A DNA stretch of 64,000 nucleotides from NCBI GenBank assembly GCA_037042185.1, contig JAXQJY010000024.1, forward strand, positions 992,001-1,056,000, written 5' to 3'. The stretch is from Sordariomycetes sp. S80-01Y (Eukaryota; Ascomycota; Sordariomycetes). Shown one piece after another: positions 43,580 through 54,401 of this stretch; within the stretch, counting starts at the first letter, position 1, and every line of letters begins with the position of its first letter. Both the position numbers and the translations under genes were made by a program. Below the pieces are notes generated by a model. That model saw only the letters and a program-made list of their open reading frames with translations. It was not told the origin of the DNA and ran no database searches.

Positions 43580-45261
43580 GTTTACCAGAGGCGTCGAGGT
43601 CGTCTGACAGCCGAACACGGGGGTTCTGGTTTAATGAATGCCGAGGTTGTGTAAGAGACTGATATTTTATAATTGGATACCAAATTTTGAGATGAACAAT
43701 GGCTGCAGCCTCCCGCACGAAACTCTAGAGTCTTTCCGAAGCTACACTGCCTCAACGAGTGAAGCCATCACGACAGCTGCATCACAATGCCGTTGCAACG
43801 TCCGGCTTCCGTGTATGAGGCGCAGATGATGCGCATCCCAATGCGGTAAGAAACAAGATGATGAATATTTCGAAGTTCGGAAGCAAGCGACAGTGAAGAA
43901 GATCAGATTCTCGGGAGGTCAGCATGATTGTGCATGTTCTATTTTTGGGGCCCTGGTTTGTCAATGCGGCGGAGCTCAAGGGTCTGCATCGGCCGCCGAG
44001 CAGAGACCTGGACCTACTCAATTACTGCAGTTGTGCATTAGCTGGCCTATGAGATACATAGGCGTATATTTGTTAGTGTCATAGCATGGTCATGGACAGC
44101 GGCTGATAGAGCGCTTAAGCAGCCTTCCTGGACAGACCAGTCGACATCATACACATCGCCTGCTATTTTCAGCCACCTCAGCATCAACAGGCCCATTGGT
44201 ACGTGTTGCAGAGCCCCGAATGGATCCCAACTGTCAGCAATTGATTGGAATCATTTCTTTCCATAATCAAGAACAAACAAACCATCGAACGAGCCTTCGT
44301 CCCCCCGCCGAGGTCCGCCTTGCTGCCAGCAATGCTCACTGCTGACTGCATCTTGGGGAAATTGGTGTCAGCTGCCAATGCCCACACCGCTCCAATGGTC
44401 GACTCTACAGCCCAACACGCTTCCATCAGCAGCTTCGGACTCAGTTGATGAGAAGGAGTCGCAGGCTCGCCAACCTAGACGCGCCAAAATCTCACGCGCA
44501 ACGACCGAGTCCGACTTGGTTCGTGAGACATATCGACGTTGTGCCCTCTGCGGCCTCGGAAGCGCAAAGAGCCGTCGCAGACACGAAGCTGTTATATCTT
44601 TTTGACTTTTCCATATACCTCTCGTCATGCATAGATCTGCCACAGAAGTCCATCAGGCCATGACCAGTCTTCCAAAGTTTCAAGCGGTTGTGCTCGGCCC
44701 CGAGCGACCATCACCCCTGTACTAGACTCAGCTCAGCCTCCTGCAGCCCTAACACAGACGCCAATGATAAGCGCAAGCGCGAGTGAGACCCGACATGCGA
44801 CCCGGGGCCTCCCCAGCCCCCAGGAACAAGTTAAACGCAGCCTCAACCCGGAGGCGCACAGGCAGTGTCAGCACTCAGACTTATGCCTGTTCCCGCCGAC
44901 CCACGAGGCTGATGGAGGAATACACTGCGCCTGCTGTGGGTTGGAGCCAGGGCCTGGTGGCTGACCAAATCTATGTTTGGGTTCTTACCAAGCCGCATGG
45001 CCTTGCCCGCCAGCGCATGGCGTCGTGAGATGGGCGAGGCCATGCTGGTGAGCTCGACCGGGGGTGGGAGATGACTTTGATTGCCTGGATGTCGTTGAAG
45101 ATTTCCTATATCATCTCGAGCGCGTCCTGGCTCAATAACTTTTGGACTTCTGTATCCAGCATCACCAACAAGCTTCACCTCAAGAGCAGTCGACCAGCCT
45201 ACTTCACCTCGACTACCTGCTACTCCTCCGACCAACACTCAACAACCACAGAATAACCATC
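43580..45261. other. Intergenic, 1.7 kb
   Basis: No gene recognised. The last 200 bp are C/T-rich leader-like sequence for the cupin gene. Short frames on both strands show no motif. Confidence 0.45.
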
Positions 45262-46059
45262 ATGTTCTTCTCCAAGCTCGCCCTTCTCGGCTCTGCGGCC
45301 CTCGTCGCTGCCGCCCCCGCCAACGAGCCCCGCGAGTCCTCCATCGACTCTGTCCTCCCCGAAATCGTGCCTGTCAACACCCAGGCCAACAACGAAGACC
45401 TCATTGCCAAGCTCTTCACGGCACCCCAGCAGGAGGACCGCACCAAGCTCCTCAACCGCCCCGGCGACTACGTCTTCGACTTCGCCGACGTCGACCCCCC
45501 GGAGGGCGCCGCTGCCGAGAACGGCTTCGGCGGCGTCTCCGTCTCTGCCCACGCCAAGAGCATGCCCGCCCTCATCGGCCTCGACTCCGCCATGACGGTT
45601 GCTTTCCTCGGGCCCTGCGGCATGAACACGGCCCACGTGCACCCGCGCGCCACCGAGCTCAACATCATCGTCAAGGGCCGCCTCGTCACCAACTTCATCG
45701 TCGGCAACGGCCTCGACCACATCGCCAACACCATGGAGACCTTCCAGATGAGCGTCTTCCCCCAGGGCGCCATCCACCAGGAGTTCAACCCTGACTGCGA
45801 GGAGGCTGTCTTCGTCGCCTCTTTCAACCACCAGGACCCGGGCGTGCTGTCCGTCGCCCAGGGTTTCTTCGGCCTGAGGGACGACGTCGTCGAGGCCACC
45901 CTAGGTGGGCCCGTCACCTTCAACGGTGCCGACGTAGACTCCTTTAGGGATACCATCCCCAGCAACATCGCCCTCGGAATCGACGCCTGCCTCGACAAGT
46001 GCGGCATCCAGCGCAATGTTAAGCGCGACCTCGCCGATATCCTGCCAAAGCGCAAGTAG
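45262..46059 (+). CDS. Secreted germin-like / spherulin-like cupin
   Basis: Intronless, 265 residues. The start at ATG 45262 gives a clear signal peptide (MFFSKLALLGSAALVAAAPA), cleaved near residue 18-20; the open frame further upstream is leader. The cupin metal-binding set is complete: H125 and H127 in AHVHPRATEL, E132, and H172 in FPQGAIHQEF, as in germins. Germins are manganese proteins with oxalate oxidase or superoxide dismutase activity; spherulin-like fungal relatives are mostly uncharacterised, so no reaction can be assigned. The C-terminus has two Cys (DACLDKCG) that may form a disulfide with C119 or C179. It is probably extracellular. Confidence 0.88.
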   Translation: MFFSKLALLGSAALVAAAPANEPRESSIDSVLPEIVPVNTQANNEDLIAKLFTAPQQEDRTKLLNRPGDYVFDFADVDPPEGAAAENGFGGVSVSAHAKSMPALIGLDSAMTVAFLGPCGMNTAHVHPRATELNIIVKGRLVTNFIVGNGLDHIANTMETFQMSVFPQGAIHQEFNPDCEEAVFVASFNHQDPGVLSVAQGFFGLRDDVVEATLGGPVTFNGADVDSFRDTIPSNIALGIDACLDKCGIQRNVKRDLADILPKRK

Positions 46060-46304
46060 ACGAGTTGGACGGAGGATCATTACATGAGATGATGCCTGCA
46101 TTGGATGGCGCAACGGCGTTTCGGTATTAATTTTGCTTCTAATACCACTAGACTTATCCTTTTATACTTATTTTGCAATTGATCGACATGCTTTTAATTA
46201 AGGCTCGTCTCAACGTACCGATGCTTGCGTAGCTGCGTTTCCCATCGTGAAGATCTGATGCCCCACTGCCTACTACAGTAATCTTGCCGGATGGTTGTAA
46301 AACC

Positions 46305-48041
46305 TCACGACGACAACTTCATAAAGAAGTATCTCTGCGCTTCGAACAGTCTCAAACTCTCCGCATCTTTCCTTATGTCCTCCGGAATACTCTCCTCGCC
46401 CGGGTTCTCCGGATCAAAGATGAACGGCCCATCGACCTCACAGGTAACATCCTCCTTAGGCAGTTTCCCTTCATACAGGAAGTCCCGAACGTACTTGACG
46501 TAGCAGCTAGACGGATGAGAAACGCTGCAATGGCCGTATCCATTCATGGTCACCAGCCTAGACCCTGGAAAAGCTTCTTTCGCAGCTAATGCCGACACGA
46601 CGGGTGTAACGGGGTCATACTTTTGCGTCAAGATGAGGAAAGGCGTAGATAGCTCGACAGGCCCTTTCGGGTTGAAATCATGACGGGGCAGACGCCATTG
46701 CTGCTTGATGTAGAAGCGGTCATTGATCGTCGGGGCGAACCGTGAGCTTGTGAGGTTGGGCAGAATCATTTCCAGAAGTGCTTTCCTGTCTTGTGGCCAA
46801 TGCTCCGGTCCGGTAAGACCGTCATTGTTCATTATAAACTCAAAAGCCTCGTTCCCAAATGGAACGGTAGGATGCAGGCCGTAGCGGAGAAAGAAATTCG
46901 TCGGGTCGCCTTCCAGTAACTTGGCCAGATTTTCGGCCAGGCCGTACCAGGTGATTGGCGTATAGACAGAGCGGAAGAAGGCTTCGTGCCAGAGTGTGGT
47001 ATGGTCAATGGTCCCATAATGTGTACTATTGACGTATACATTCATGGGCTGCTTCTTGAGCTGTTCACCCAGGATATCGATTTTGTCAACGAGCTCTGTC
47101 ACATTCTTCGCTACCCTAGTGAGGGCGCAGATTTCACCAGCCCGGAAGCACTCCTCAAAGAAACCCTCGAGCGTGTGGACAGTGTCAGTCATCATCTCCA
47201 TCTTTGGCTCGGAAGTGTAGAACTGAAAGACATTCGCGACACCGTCGAGGATCATCCTCCCCACCCGTTCCGGGAACAGCATACCGTAAGTCTGGCCCAG
47301 AAGTGTTCCGTAGCTGAGGCCCCAGTAATCGAGCTTTTCCTGGCCCAGAGCGTCAAGGATGGAGTTCATGTCTGCAGCAGCTTGAGGCGTGTTGATATGT
47401 TGCCCGTACTCGCCCGTCGTGTCGGCGCATGCTTGTGCGTAGTTCTGCGTCCAGGCGTAAATATCCGGGCTGTCTTGTATGATGTCTCGGTTCCTTTTCC
47501 CTGAACGATCGCGACGGGTCTGTGCGTCTGGGTAGCACAAGGCCTCTGGCTTTGATCCATTGACGCCTCGCGGGTCGAACGCCACGAGGTGGAAACCCTC
47601 CCCGACCATGAGATTCAAGGCTTCGCCGACTCTCCAGAGATATCCGACGCCGCTGCCGCCGGGGCCGCCCGGGTTGAGCAGGACATTTTGGCCATGTTTG
47701 GCTTCATGGCCGCGCATGCGGATGACGGGAATCTCAAAGATCTTGTCACCCGACGACTTGGCGTCAAAGTGATCCATGGGCACGCCGATGGTGGCGCATT
47801 CTAAGAGATGGCCCGTAATGTCGCCGCAAGTTGTCCATTGAAGGGTTTCCCCTGCGTAGGTCTGGAACTGTCCGAGCCTCCCATAGCCTTGGTATACTTG
47901 GTATAGGTACCATGGTATCAAAATGAGACTCGTATACTGTATGATCTTTCTCAGCCGTCCGTAGGGCGGGGATTCATGGTTGGTGTCTGAGGGTTTGGAC
48001 GCAGGTTTGGACGAGCTCTTCTCGCTGCCCTCTTTGGCCAT
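46305..48041 (-). CDS. Membrane-anchored alpha/beta hydrolase (TAP-like peptidase family)
   Basis: Intronless, 578 residues. A single hydrophobic segment at about 33-50 (IIQYTSLILIPWYLYQVY) after a Ser/Lys-rich start suggests a type II anchor rather than a cleaved signal. The catalytic fold is that of prolyl or tripeptidyl aminopeptidase-like hydrolases: oxyanion motif NPGGPGGSG at about 123-131, AFDPRG, nucleophile elbow GLSYG (Ser 243), an Asp in LTQKYDPVTP and His in GYGHCSVSHPSSC. The last is the TAP-like C-terminal domain signature. Substrate probably short peptides released at the cell surface or in the secretory system (inference). Convergent with the cupin gene, 245 bp apart. Confidence 0.87.
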   Translation of the reverse strand: MAKEGSEKSSSKPASKPSDTNHESPPYGRLRKIIQYTSLILIPWYLYQVYQGYGRLGQFQTYAGETLQWTTCGDITGHLLECATIGVPMDHFDAKSSGDKIFEIPVIRMRGHEAKHGQNVLLNPGGPGGSGVGYLWRVGEALNLMVGEGFHLVAFDPRGVNGSKPEALCYPDAQTRRDRSGKRNRDIIQDSPDIYAWTQNYAQACADTTGEYGQHINTPQAAADMNSILDALGQEKLDYWGLSYGTLLGQTYGMLFPERVGRMILDGVANVFQFYTSEPKMEMMTDTVHTLEGFFEECFRAGEICALTRVAKNVTELVDKIDILGEQLKKQPMNVYVNSTHYGTIDHTTLWHEAFFRSVYTPITWYGLAENLAKLLEGDPTNFFLRYGLHPTVPFGNEAFEFIMNNDGLTGPEHWPQDRKALLEMILPNLTSSRFAPTINDRFYIKQQWRLPRHDFNPKGPVELSTPFLILTQKYDPVTPVVSALAAKEAFPGSRLVTMNGYGHCSVSHPSSCYVKYVRDFLYEGKLPKEDVTCEVDGPFIFDPENPGEESIPEDIRKDAESLRLFEAQRYFFMKLSS

Positions 48042-48473
48042 GTTGATGAGTCTGTGGCACCAAGTGCTGTATAAAGTGATTCTGGATTATTGAAAGGCCC
48101 TTTCCTTGCCACATGTGAATGAAGTGCTCCCCGAGAGGCTGAATGCTGTCTTTAAGTCTTCAAAGATGACGCGGGGAGAAACACAGAAGCCGCTGTATAT
48201 GGTCGGTCCGACTCATTTAGGCAGATGCACCCGAGCCGTGGCGACGACGCACGAGCTGACAGGGCTGATGACGATGCTTCAAGTATTGGCCAATGTTTTA
48301 TTTTCATATTTACTGAATCGTGAAATAATTGACTTTCCACGCAAGCATGCCGCGTCAGTCCTTCATGTACATACGTGTCGACATCACGCTGCCTAGCAGT
48401 CCCAGCCTGCAAGCAACAAATTCCAAGCCCAAAGTTCCCTCTGGAACTTGTCCCACATCCGTGTCCTCCTCGC
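48042..48473. other. Intergenic
   Basis: Promoter of the membrane-anchored hydrolase and 3' side of the cutinase gene. Nothing else seen. Confidence 0.5.
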
Positions 48474-49237
48474 CTAAGCAGAGCCAGCAGCGTTGATCTT
48501 CTCAGCCAAGAAGTCCGCCGCGGGGCCCCGCGCATCGCCTGTGTAGGCAAAGTGCGGCGCGACGACGATCAGCGTGCCCTCGCACACGAGGTCGCCAGCG
48601 TTGCAGAAGATCTCGGTCCGGTCGACGGGGTAGTTGGGGATGGACTCGTCGTTCTGTTGGTTCTTGGTGTAGCCGAAGAGCACGGCGCCGACGACCTGGT
48701 CCTGAACCGCGCCAGAGAGCTGCGAGAGCGCGCCGGCAACGACGGCTGTGCCCTGCGAGTAGCCGCCCGTGACAACAGCGGCGTTGGGGCACTTCTCGTT
48801 GGCGAGGTTGTACAGACGGATCGCCTCGTTGATGGCCGCCTGAGAGGTACCGGCGGGCAGGGCGTTGTCACCCACAGAAGCGTCGTAGGGGCCGCCGACG
48901 CCCTGGACCCAGATGTCGCTGAAGTCGCGCTCGAGGGCGCCAGCCAAGGCTGGACCGGTGCTGCCGCCCTATGTCACTGTCAGCGGTTATACTTGTGCGA
49001 TCCAAGGAGCAAGCTTACGATGTTGCCGGCCTCGCCAGTGGCACGGGCAAAGATGAGGATGGAGCCGGGGCAGGATCCAGCATCGCCATCCTCGAGGTCA
49101 TTGCGGGTGCTGCCGAACTGACGAGCTTCGAGAGACGGAGGGGGGGCCAGGGAACTACCGGGCTGACGAGCATCGAGAGCCGGAGGGGCGGCCAGGGCAC
49201 TGCCAGCGAGGAGGGCGGCGATTCCGAAGGACTTCAT
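48474..49237 (-). CDS. Cutinase
   Basis: Two exons, 49237-49019 and 48968-48474, with a 50-nt intron (GTAAGC, CTGAC, CATAG) in phase 0; 237 residues. Signal peptide MKSFGIAALLAGSALAAPPA is followed by a short pro-region in which two similar Pro/Ala/Arg-rich segments occur (PPALDARQPGSSLAP and PPSLEARQFGSTRND). The cutinase core is intact: CPGSILIFARAT, nucleophile motif GYSQG (Ser 144), Asp 199 in NAGDLVCEG and His 212 in VAPHF. Cysteines at the usual disulfide positions are present. Hydrolyses cutin or other polyesters outside the cell. Length and intron position are typical. Confidence 0.95.
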
Positions 49238-51235
49238 CGTGGCGGTTGCAAGGGATGAATCTGAAGAGACGGGATAGAAGAGTTGGACTGAGACTAGTGT
49301 GCTTGCTGTCGTTGCTGGTGATTCTCGTCCTAATTTACGGGCAACGGAAGCCTCTTATACCTGTGCGACTTAGACGCCGAGGACGTGCCTCCACGATGCT
49401 CCAAACAAGCAACGTCCAAGCCCTTCGCTACAGGCCATGAATGGAGAAAGCCAAGCGGCAGAAGCCGAGGCAGCAAGCACTCTGCAGATCAATCCTCGAT
49501 AACATCACCAGAGATGGTATAGCCTGCCTCCAAAAGATCATCCCTCCGTCTGCAACGAGGTGCTCTAGCTGCTCGGGAGTCAGTTCGGCAGGGGGCTGTC
49601 ACCGCCCAGAAGTGGAGCCGACGTTGGATCGCGGCGGCTTAGTCTCGAAATGTCAGGGCAAAAGTAAGTCGACGCGAGTAATGAGCCTTGAAACGTTTGG
49701 CTGCCCGTGAAGGGTGGCATGGTGAAGCGTCGAGCGTCTGGATATCCACCCTCAAAGCCACGCCGCCGGCAGTTTCAAAGCCCACCAATCTTGGCATCCC
49801 AGTCTACGTTGGAACATACCGAGGCGCCTCGGCAGACCAAAGTCTGGGGTGCATTTTCGAGGACGGCAGAGCACGGGATGTGCACTGCAGCGTCACTATG
49901 CGGAAAAGCTTGAGAGGGAAAGAGGAGGAAGAGGGCAGAGGGCTTTGCGGGGGAGGCTCAAGCTCAAGCTGAAGCCGGTACGGGAAAGTCCCGAAGCCAG
50001 GGGACGGTCTGTGGGGTCTGAAGCTAGACCTGTTCAGTGTTCGAGTTGCGAACGCTTAGGGTGTTTGCGACGATGCAGGAGGGCCATGTGGGCGTCCCAT
50101 TCGCAAGATTCGATGGAAAAGGAAATCCGTGGAGCTGTCAATCCGCCGCTCGGCTAAGAAGCCTAATACTGTCGTGGGAAAGGTGACGGGGCAGCGCTGA
50201 TCACTCCGTGCCCAGGCCACTCGTGAGTGGCTTACACGTCAATGGTGGTGTCTCAGCCCGGACAGCCTGCCAGAAAGGGTTTAAAACATGCACTACACGC
50301 GGTGAGAATGAACCATCTAGAAGACTCCTCGTATTGGAAAGGCGACTAGGGCTGAGTCAAGGCCGGCATTCCAGTCGATCACGCCATGGTCGAGGGACTT
50401 TGGTCTTCTCCAACCTCCAAGTAGGTTCGCTAGTCCACAGAAGGCACGTCCTCGCCTCTCCAACAGCTACGAGTTCGCCTCTTGACTGCTGTAAGGCACC
50501 CCCAAGTCGCAAAGTGGGATGCACACCAATCATAGTAGTAGCACTTCACTTCTGACCAAACAGAGGCGACGATTCGAGTATACGAGCCACTAAAATTAGA
50601 TGATCAACTATCAGGAAGCCGGGGTCTCTTCACCACTTTCCACGCTTTGTAGTTAAGACATCATCAATCACGCTCAGCACCTCGAAACGTGGGTCCGATG
50701 CTTGGGAGGTGACTTACAGCAGTCAAGGGGATCTATTGCGAGGATAGATTTTGAGTAAAACAACGACGGACAGTTGTCTTCGTAATTACGACGGTGAATG
50801 AGTCAAGCCACCAGTGGATTGACGGATCCATAGCTTGACCGCAGGAATCCTTCTCAAAGCGTCGTGAAGTTGGTGCTACCAGCGCAATAAAAGCCCCAAA
50901 AGCACCAAGATCCCCGCATCCCAATGTCTGGCTTGTTATTGTCAACCACCACAAATCGCACGCTGACGCTGCCTACGGTGCTCACCCTGTCAAAATCCAC
51001 CGGATCACCTCAATTGTCCGCCCATAGCTGTTAGTCGGAACTTGATCCAACACCGAAAAACCGCGTCACCGCAGCATCATGAAAGTATAAAGTGATGACG
51101 GTGAGCTGATTGTGAGGATGAACTATCATCAACACCTCAAGAGCAATTATCTCAAGAAATAGATCCAACAAAAATCCCTCCTCATTTCTCTCAGAACGTC
51201 TACTCGTCCAAGCCGCTTACAGCCCTACCAACACC
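49238..51235. other. Intergenic, 2.0 kb
   Basis: Divergent promoters of the cutinase (left) and the VOC protein (right) must be here. A TATA-like TATAAAG lies at 51086-51092. No additional gene recognised despite several short frames. Confidence 0.45.
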
Positions 51236-51694
51236 ATGACGATCGATCACAGCCAAGTCACAGTCTCTAACGACTCTTACCCGGAGCAGCTCAAGCTATA
51301 CACCGAAGCCCTCAAGCCGCTCGGCTACGAGGTGCGCATGCAGTTTGGTCCCTATCATACTGGATTTGGCTCGCCCGCGTCCGACCTCAGCGACTACAAG
51401 CGCGCCAACTTCTGGCTCACGGGGATCGAGGACAAGCCCAACTACAAGACGCACCTGGCATTCACCGCCAGCGGTAAGATGCCAAATAACCAAGTCCATT
51501 GAGAGGTCGCTGACAGTTGAACAGACCGTGCCCAAGTCGATGCCTTCCACGCTGCCGCCATGAAGAACGGCGGCACTGACAATGGCGCACCCGGGCCGAG
51601 GCCACACTATCATTCCAACTATTACGCTGCCTTCTTCACGGATGCGGCGGGCAACAACATCGAATGTGTCTGCCATGATGCTCCTTCTTCCTGA
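51236..51694 (+). CDS. Glyoxalase/dioxygenase-superfamily (VOC) protein
   Basis: Two exons, 51236-51473 and 51525-51694, phase-1 intron of 51 nt (GTAAGA donor, GCTGAC branch, ACAG acceptor); 135 residues. The protein starts with His/Ser-rich MTIDHSQVTVSN and has YTEALKPLGYEVRMQFGPY, FWLTG, KTHLAFTAS, then AQVDAFHAAAMKNGG, PHYHSNYYAAFFTDAAGNNI and ECVCH. This is the two-repeat beta-alpha-beta-beta-beta pattern of small VOC proteins, ending in the usual D-x2-GN-x-IE motif. Members range from lactoylglutathione lyases to resistance proteins; the specific reaction cannot be assigned. Confidence 0.88.
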
Positions 51695-52799
51695 TTGAGT
51701 GAGCTTTTGCACTGAGCGGCTGTTGAAACATTATTTCGAGCGTAGGAGTTCTTGGCAAGGACAGTTGTCAACTGGTGAAAGGAAGTAATCCAAGGCCACC
51801 TTAGTAAAACTGAGACTGAGGTAGTGTTGAGTAGGGTTGAAAAGGGATTGGTACTCGCTATGATAATAATAAACATCGATTGGTGCGTTTCTTGTTTCCT
51901 CTCTCTTCGCCGCCCCTATGCGGCACTGTGCCCACCTGAAACACCAGCAGATCTGCAACAGGAGTCCATTGGCAGTATCAGGTCTTCAGCGCCCAGAACG
52001 GGGGCACTGATATCCAAATTAGCGTTTCAGGAGCTTTATAGCTTATTTCCATGTTCGATCCGAAGAGAGGCTCAGATCGGCAATCCTGGAACAGAAAGCG
52101 ATTCATGGTTGACACAACTGCCAATCACGACGCCTGACCTTGCAGCGATGATAAAACAAGCATTTCAAAACACTCACGTATCCACATCGGCGGTAGAACC
52201 ATGTCAGTCAAAATCCTAACCACTTTATTTGCGAAAGTCTTGGCCATATGCCTCGCCCGTGGGCTTCTTGCGAATGGTGCGTGAGGCGCACAGATCGGAA
52301 GCCCACGTCGTCATCAGACAGGATCGAGGTAAAGTCGCAGTCAATTCCTATTTGGCCGAGCTAGAAACAGCTTCGACGAATAGACGCGAATCTATATAGT
52401 GCCCAATATTGCATGCTGCCTCCCACTGCCGACTGATCTCGCGTAGACGCGGAGGCTGTCACTCCGCCCTATCCCAAACAGCTGGACGCCTGGGTCGACG
52501 GGCCGGCCTCTGACAAGCTGCGACGTCAGGATGTTTTGCAACGGGGTCATTGGTGCGAAAAGACCGCCGAGGTGTCGAAACGGCAAGCCCATCGCTCTCC
52601 TGTTTCAAACACTTCGAGACGATCTCACGAATACAGACGTGGGCGTTTACGCTCCGTCTCGGCCGACTCCACTGCGTGATGTGAGTCTTGTATAAGAAGC
52701 CAACCTCAACGGCCGAGGTTGCTCGGTTCACTCTTCCAGTCATCCAGTTCAGATTCGCTTCTCTTCCTGTCGCAGCCCGGTGCTCCAGCCATCTTCAGA
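51695..52799. other. Intergenic
   Basis: 3' side of the VOC gene and promoter of the AA9 gene. No gene recognised. Confidence 0.5.
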
Positions 52800-53588
52800 A
52801 TGCTCTCCTCCCAGTCCCTGGCGCTCGTAGCGGCCGCCCTCCCAGCGGCCTTCGCCCACTACAACTTCGAGACCCTCATCGTCAACGGTGAAGCCTCGGA
52901 GCCCTACCAATACGTCCGCCGCACCACCAACTCCAACTCCCCCATCGAGGATGTCACGTCCCCCAACATCGTCTGCAACCAGGGCGGCAACGACGCCGAC
53001 ATCCGCGCCGCCACCGAGACCATGGAGGTGGCCCCCGGCGACGAGGTCGGCTTCGACATCAACTCTGAACTCGGCCACCCCGGCCCTCTGTACGTCTACA
53101 TGAGCAAGGCTCCTGACGGTGTTGCCGCTTCCGACTACGAGGGCGACGGCGAGTGGTTCAAGGTATACGCCTTGACCACCAGCAACATCGACACCGAGAT
53201 GGGTCTCAGCTGGGCTACGTTCCCCAACAACCAGGGTGGTGCCCAGAACTTCACCTTCACTCTCCCCGAGGACCTCGCCCCTGGCAACTACCTCATGCGC
53301 GGCGAGCACATCGGTCTCCACGGAGCCGGCAACGAGGGTGGTGCCCAGTTCTACATGGGCTGCGCCCAGCTCTCAGTCACCGGTTCCGGCTCTGCCACCC
53401 CTTCCAACACCGTCAAGTTTCCCGGTGCTTACTCTTCCACCGACCCGGGCATCCTCATTGGCATCTACTACCCTCCTCCCCAGGAGTACATCTCCCCTGG
53501 CCCGCCTGTCTGGCCCGAGGACTGCGAGGACCACACCCTCAACTCCTGGGGCCAGGACAGCGACGGCGACTGCAACCCCATGCCCTAG
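52800..53588 (+). CDS. AA9 lytic polysaccharide monooxygenase
   Basis: Intronless, 262 residues, no carbohydrate-binding module. The ATG at 52800 yields signal peptide MLSSQSLALVAAALPAAFA and, after cleavage, a mature N-terminal His 20 (HYNFETLIVNG), which forms the copper histidine brace with His 93 (ELGHPGPLYVYMSKAP). Other AA9 hallmarks: RGEHIGLHG (His 170, 174), Gln 183 and Tyr 185 in QFYMGCAQL. Cys pairs are conserved. The C-terminal 35 residues form a Pro-rich loop ending DSDGDCNPMP. Function: oxidative cleavage of cellulose or hemicellulose outside the cell. The longer open frame upstream of 52800 is leader. Confidence 0.95.
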   Translation: MLSSQSLALVAAALPAAFAHYNFETLIVNGEASEPYQYVRRTTNSNSPIEDVTSPNIVCNQGGNDADIRAATETMEVAPGDEVGFDINSELGHPGPLYVYMSKAPDGVAASDYEGDGEWFKVYALTTSNIDTEMGLSWATFPNNQGGAQNFTFTLPEDLAPGNYLMRGEHIGLHGAGNEGGAQFYMGCAQLSVTGSGSATPSNTVKFPGAYSSTDPGILIGIYYPPPQEYISPGPPVWPEDCEDHTLNSWGQDSDGDCNPMP

Positions 53589-54401
53589 GCATTTGGGCAT
53601 AGTGCGTTTGCGTTCGGATATATATACTGTTTTGCATGTACATAGCGATAGTCTGCCGGCAGAATTGAAACGATGAATGACTGAGCATTTGGAGTTATGC
53701 ACAATGTTTGTCCAGGGTCACATCACATTTGAGGTCTCAAGAAAGTATGGAACATAACGCTCATGAAGCAAAGTCGACTTCGGTCTCATTGATGCGCTTC
53801 ATTTCACCTAAATTGTCCCAATCTGCGCCTGTCGCCGGTCCTGGCCGTTTCTGATCGTCGCCGGCACTATTGGTGACTGCCACCTCCTAAACGCCATTAA
53901 CATGTTCACTTGCTGCATCGATAGAAAAGACTGAAATATATGCTGCAGGCTTCTGGACAATTCAACGAGAAGGTATTGGACCGAGCGGATTGCTGAGACG
54001 GCAGTTTTGTGGAAACTTCCTTTCTGGCTAGCTCAATCGTACGCCACAAAAGTGTGGGTGCTACATCTTCGTACATCTTTATTTAAGGTGCCGACGTGAA
54101 GACCTTGTTTGCCTGTATACCTCTGTAGTTCAAAGTAGGCCTCTTTTGAACTGCGAGCATGGGTCAGGTCAAAGAGGGTGATGTTGTGATCAGGGGCATC
54201 CCCGTCAGCCAAGGTTACCGGGTAGTCCTCCAAGGAACAAGACTCAGTGCTGCGAAGCTATTCCTCTAAGGCACAAGCGATGGGCGACAAGGGGTGCTCT
54301 ATGCTAACAGATAATGGAAAAGCACAGTCAAAACCTCAAGGCAGGCCTCGTCATTCAATCGTGGAATCGTGGTATCTCTCTATCCTGTCCACCGCATGCA
54401 T
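53589..54401. other. Intergenic, convergent ends
   Basis: Between the AA9 gene (+) and the SDR gene (-). No gene recognised. Confidence 0.5.

Noticed and set aside
45220-45831. 203-codon minus-strand frame opposite the cupin gene
   Set aside because: Shadow of the strongly biased codon use of the cupin; valine/glycine/glutamate-rich with no motif.
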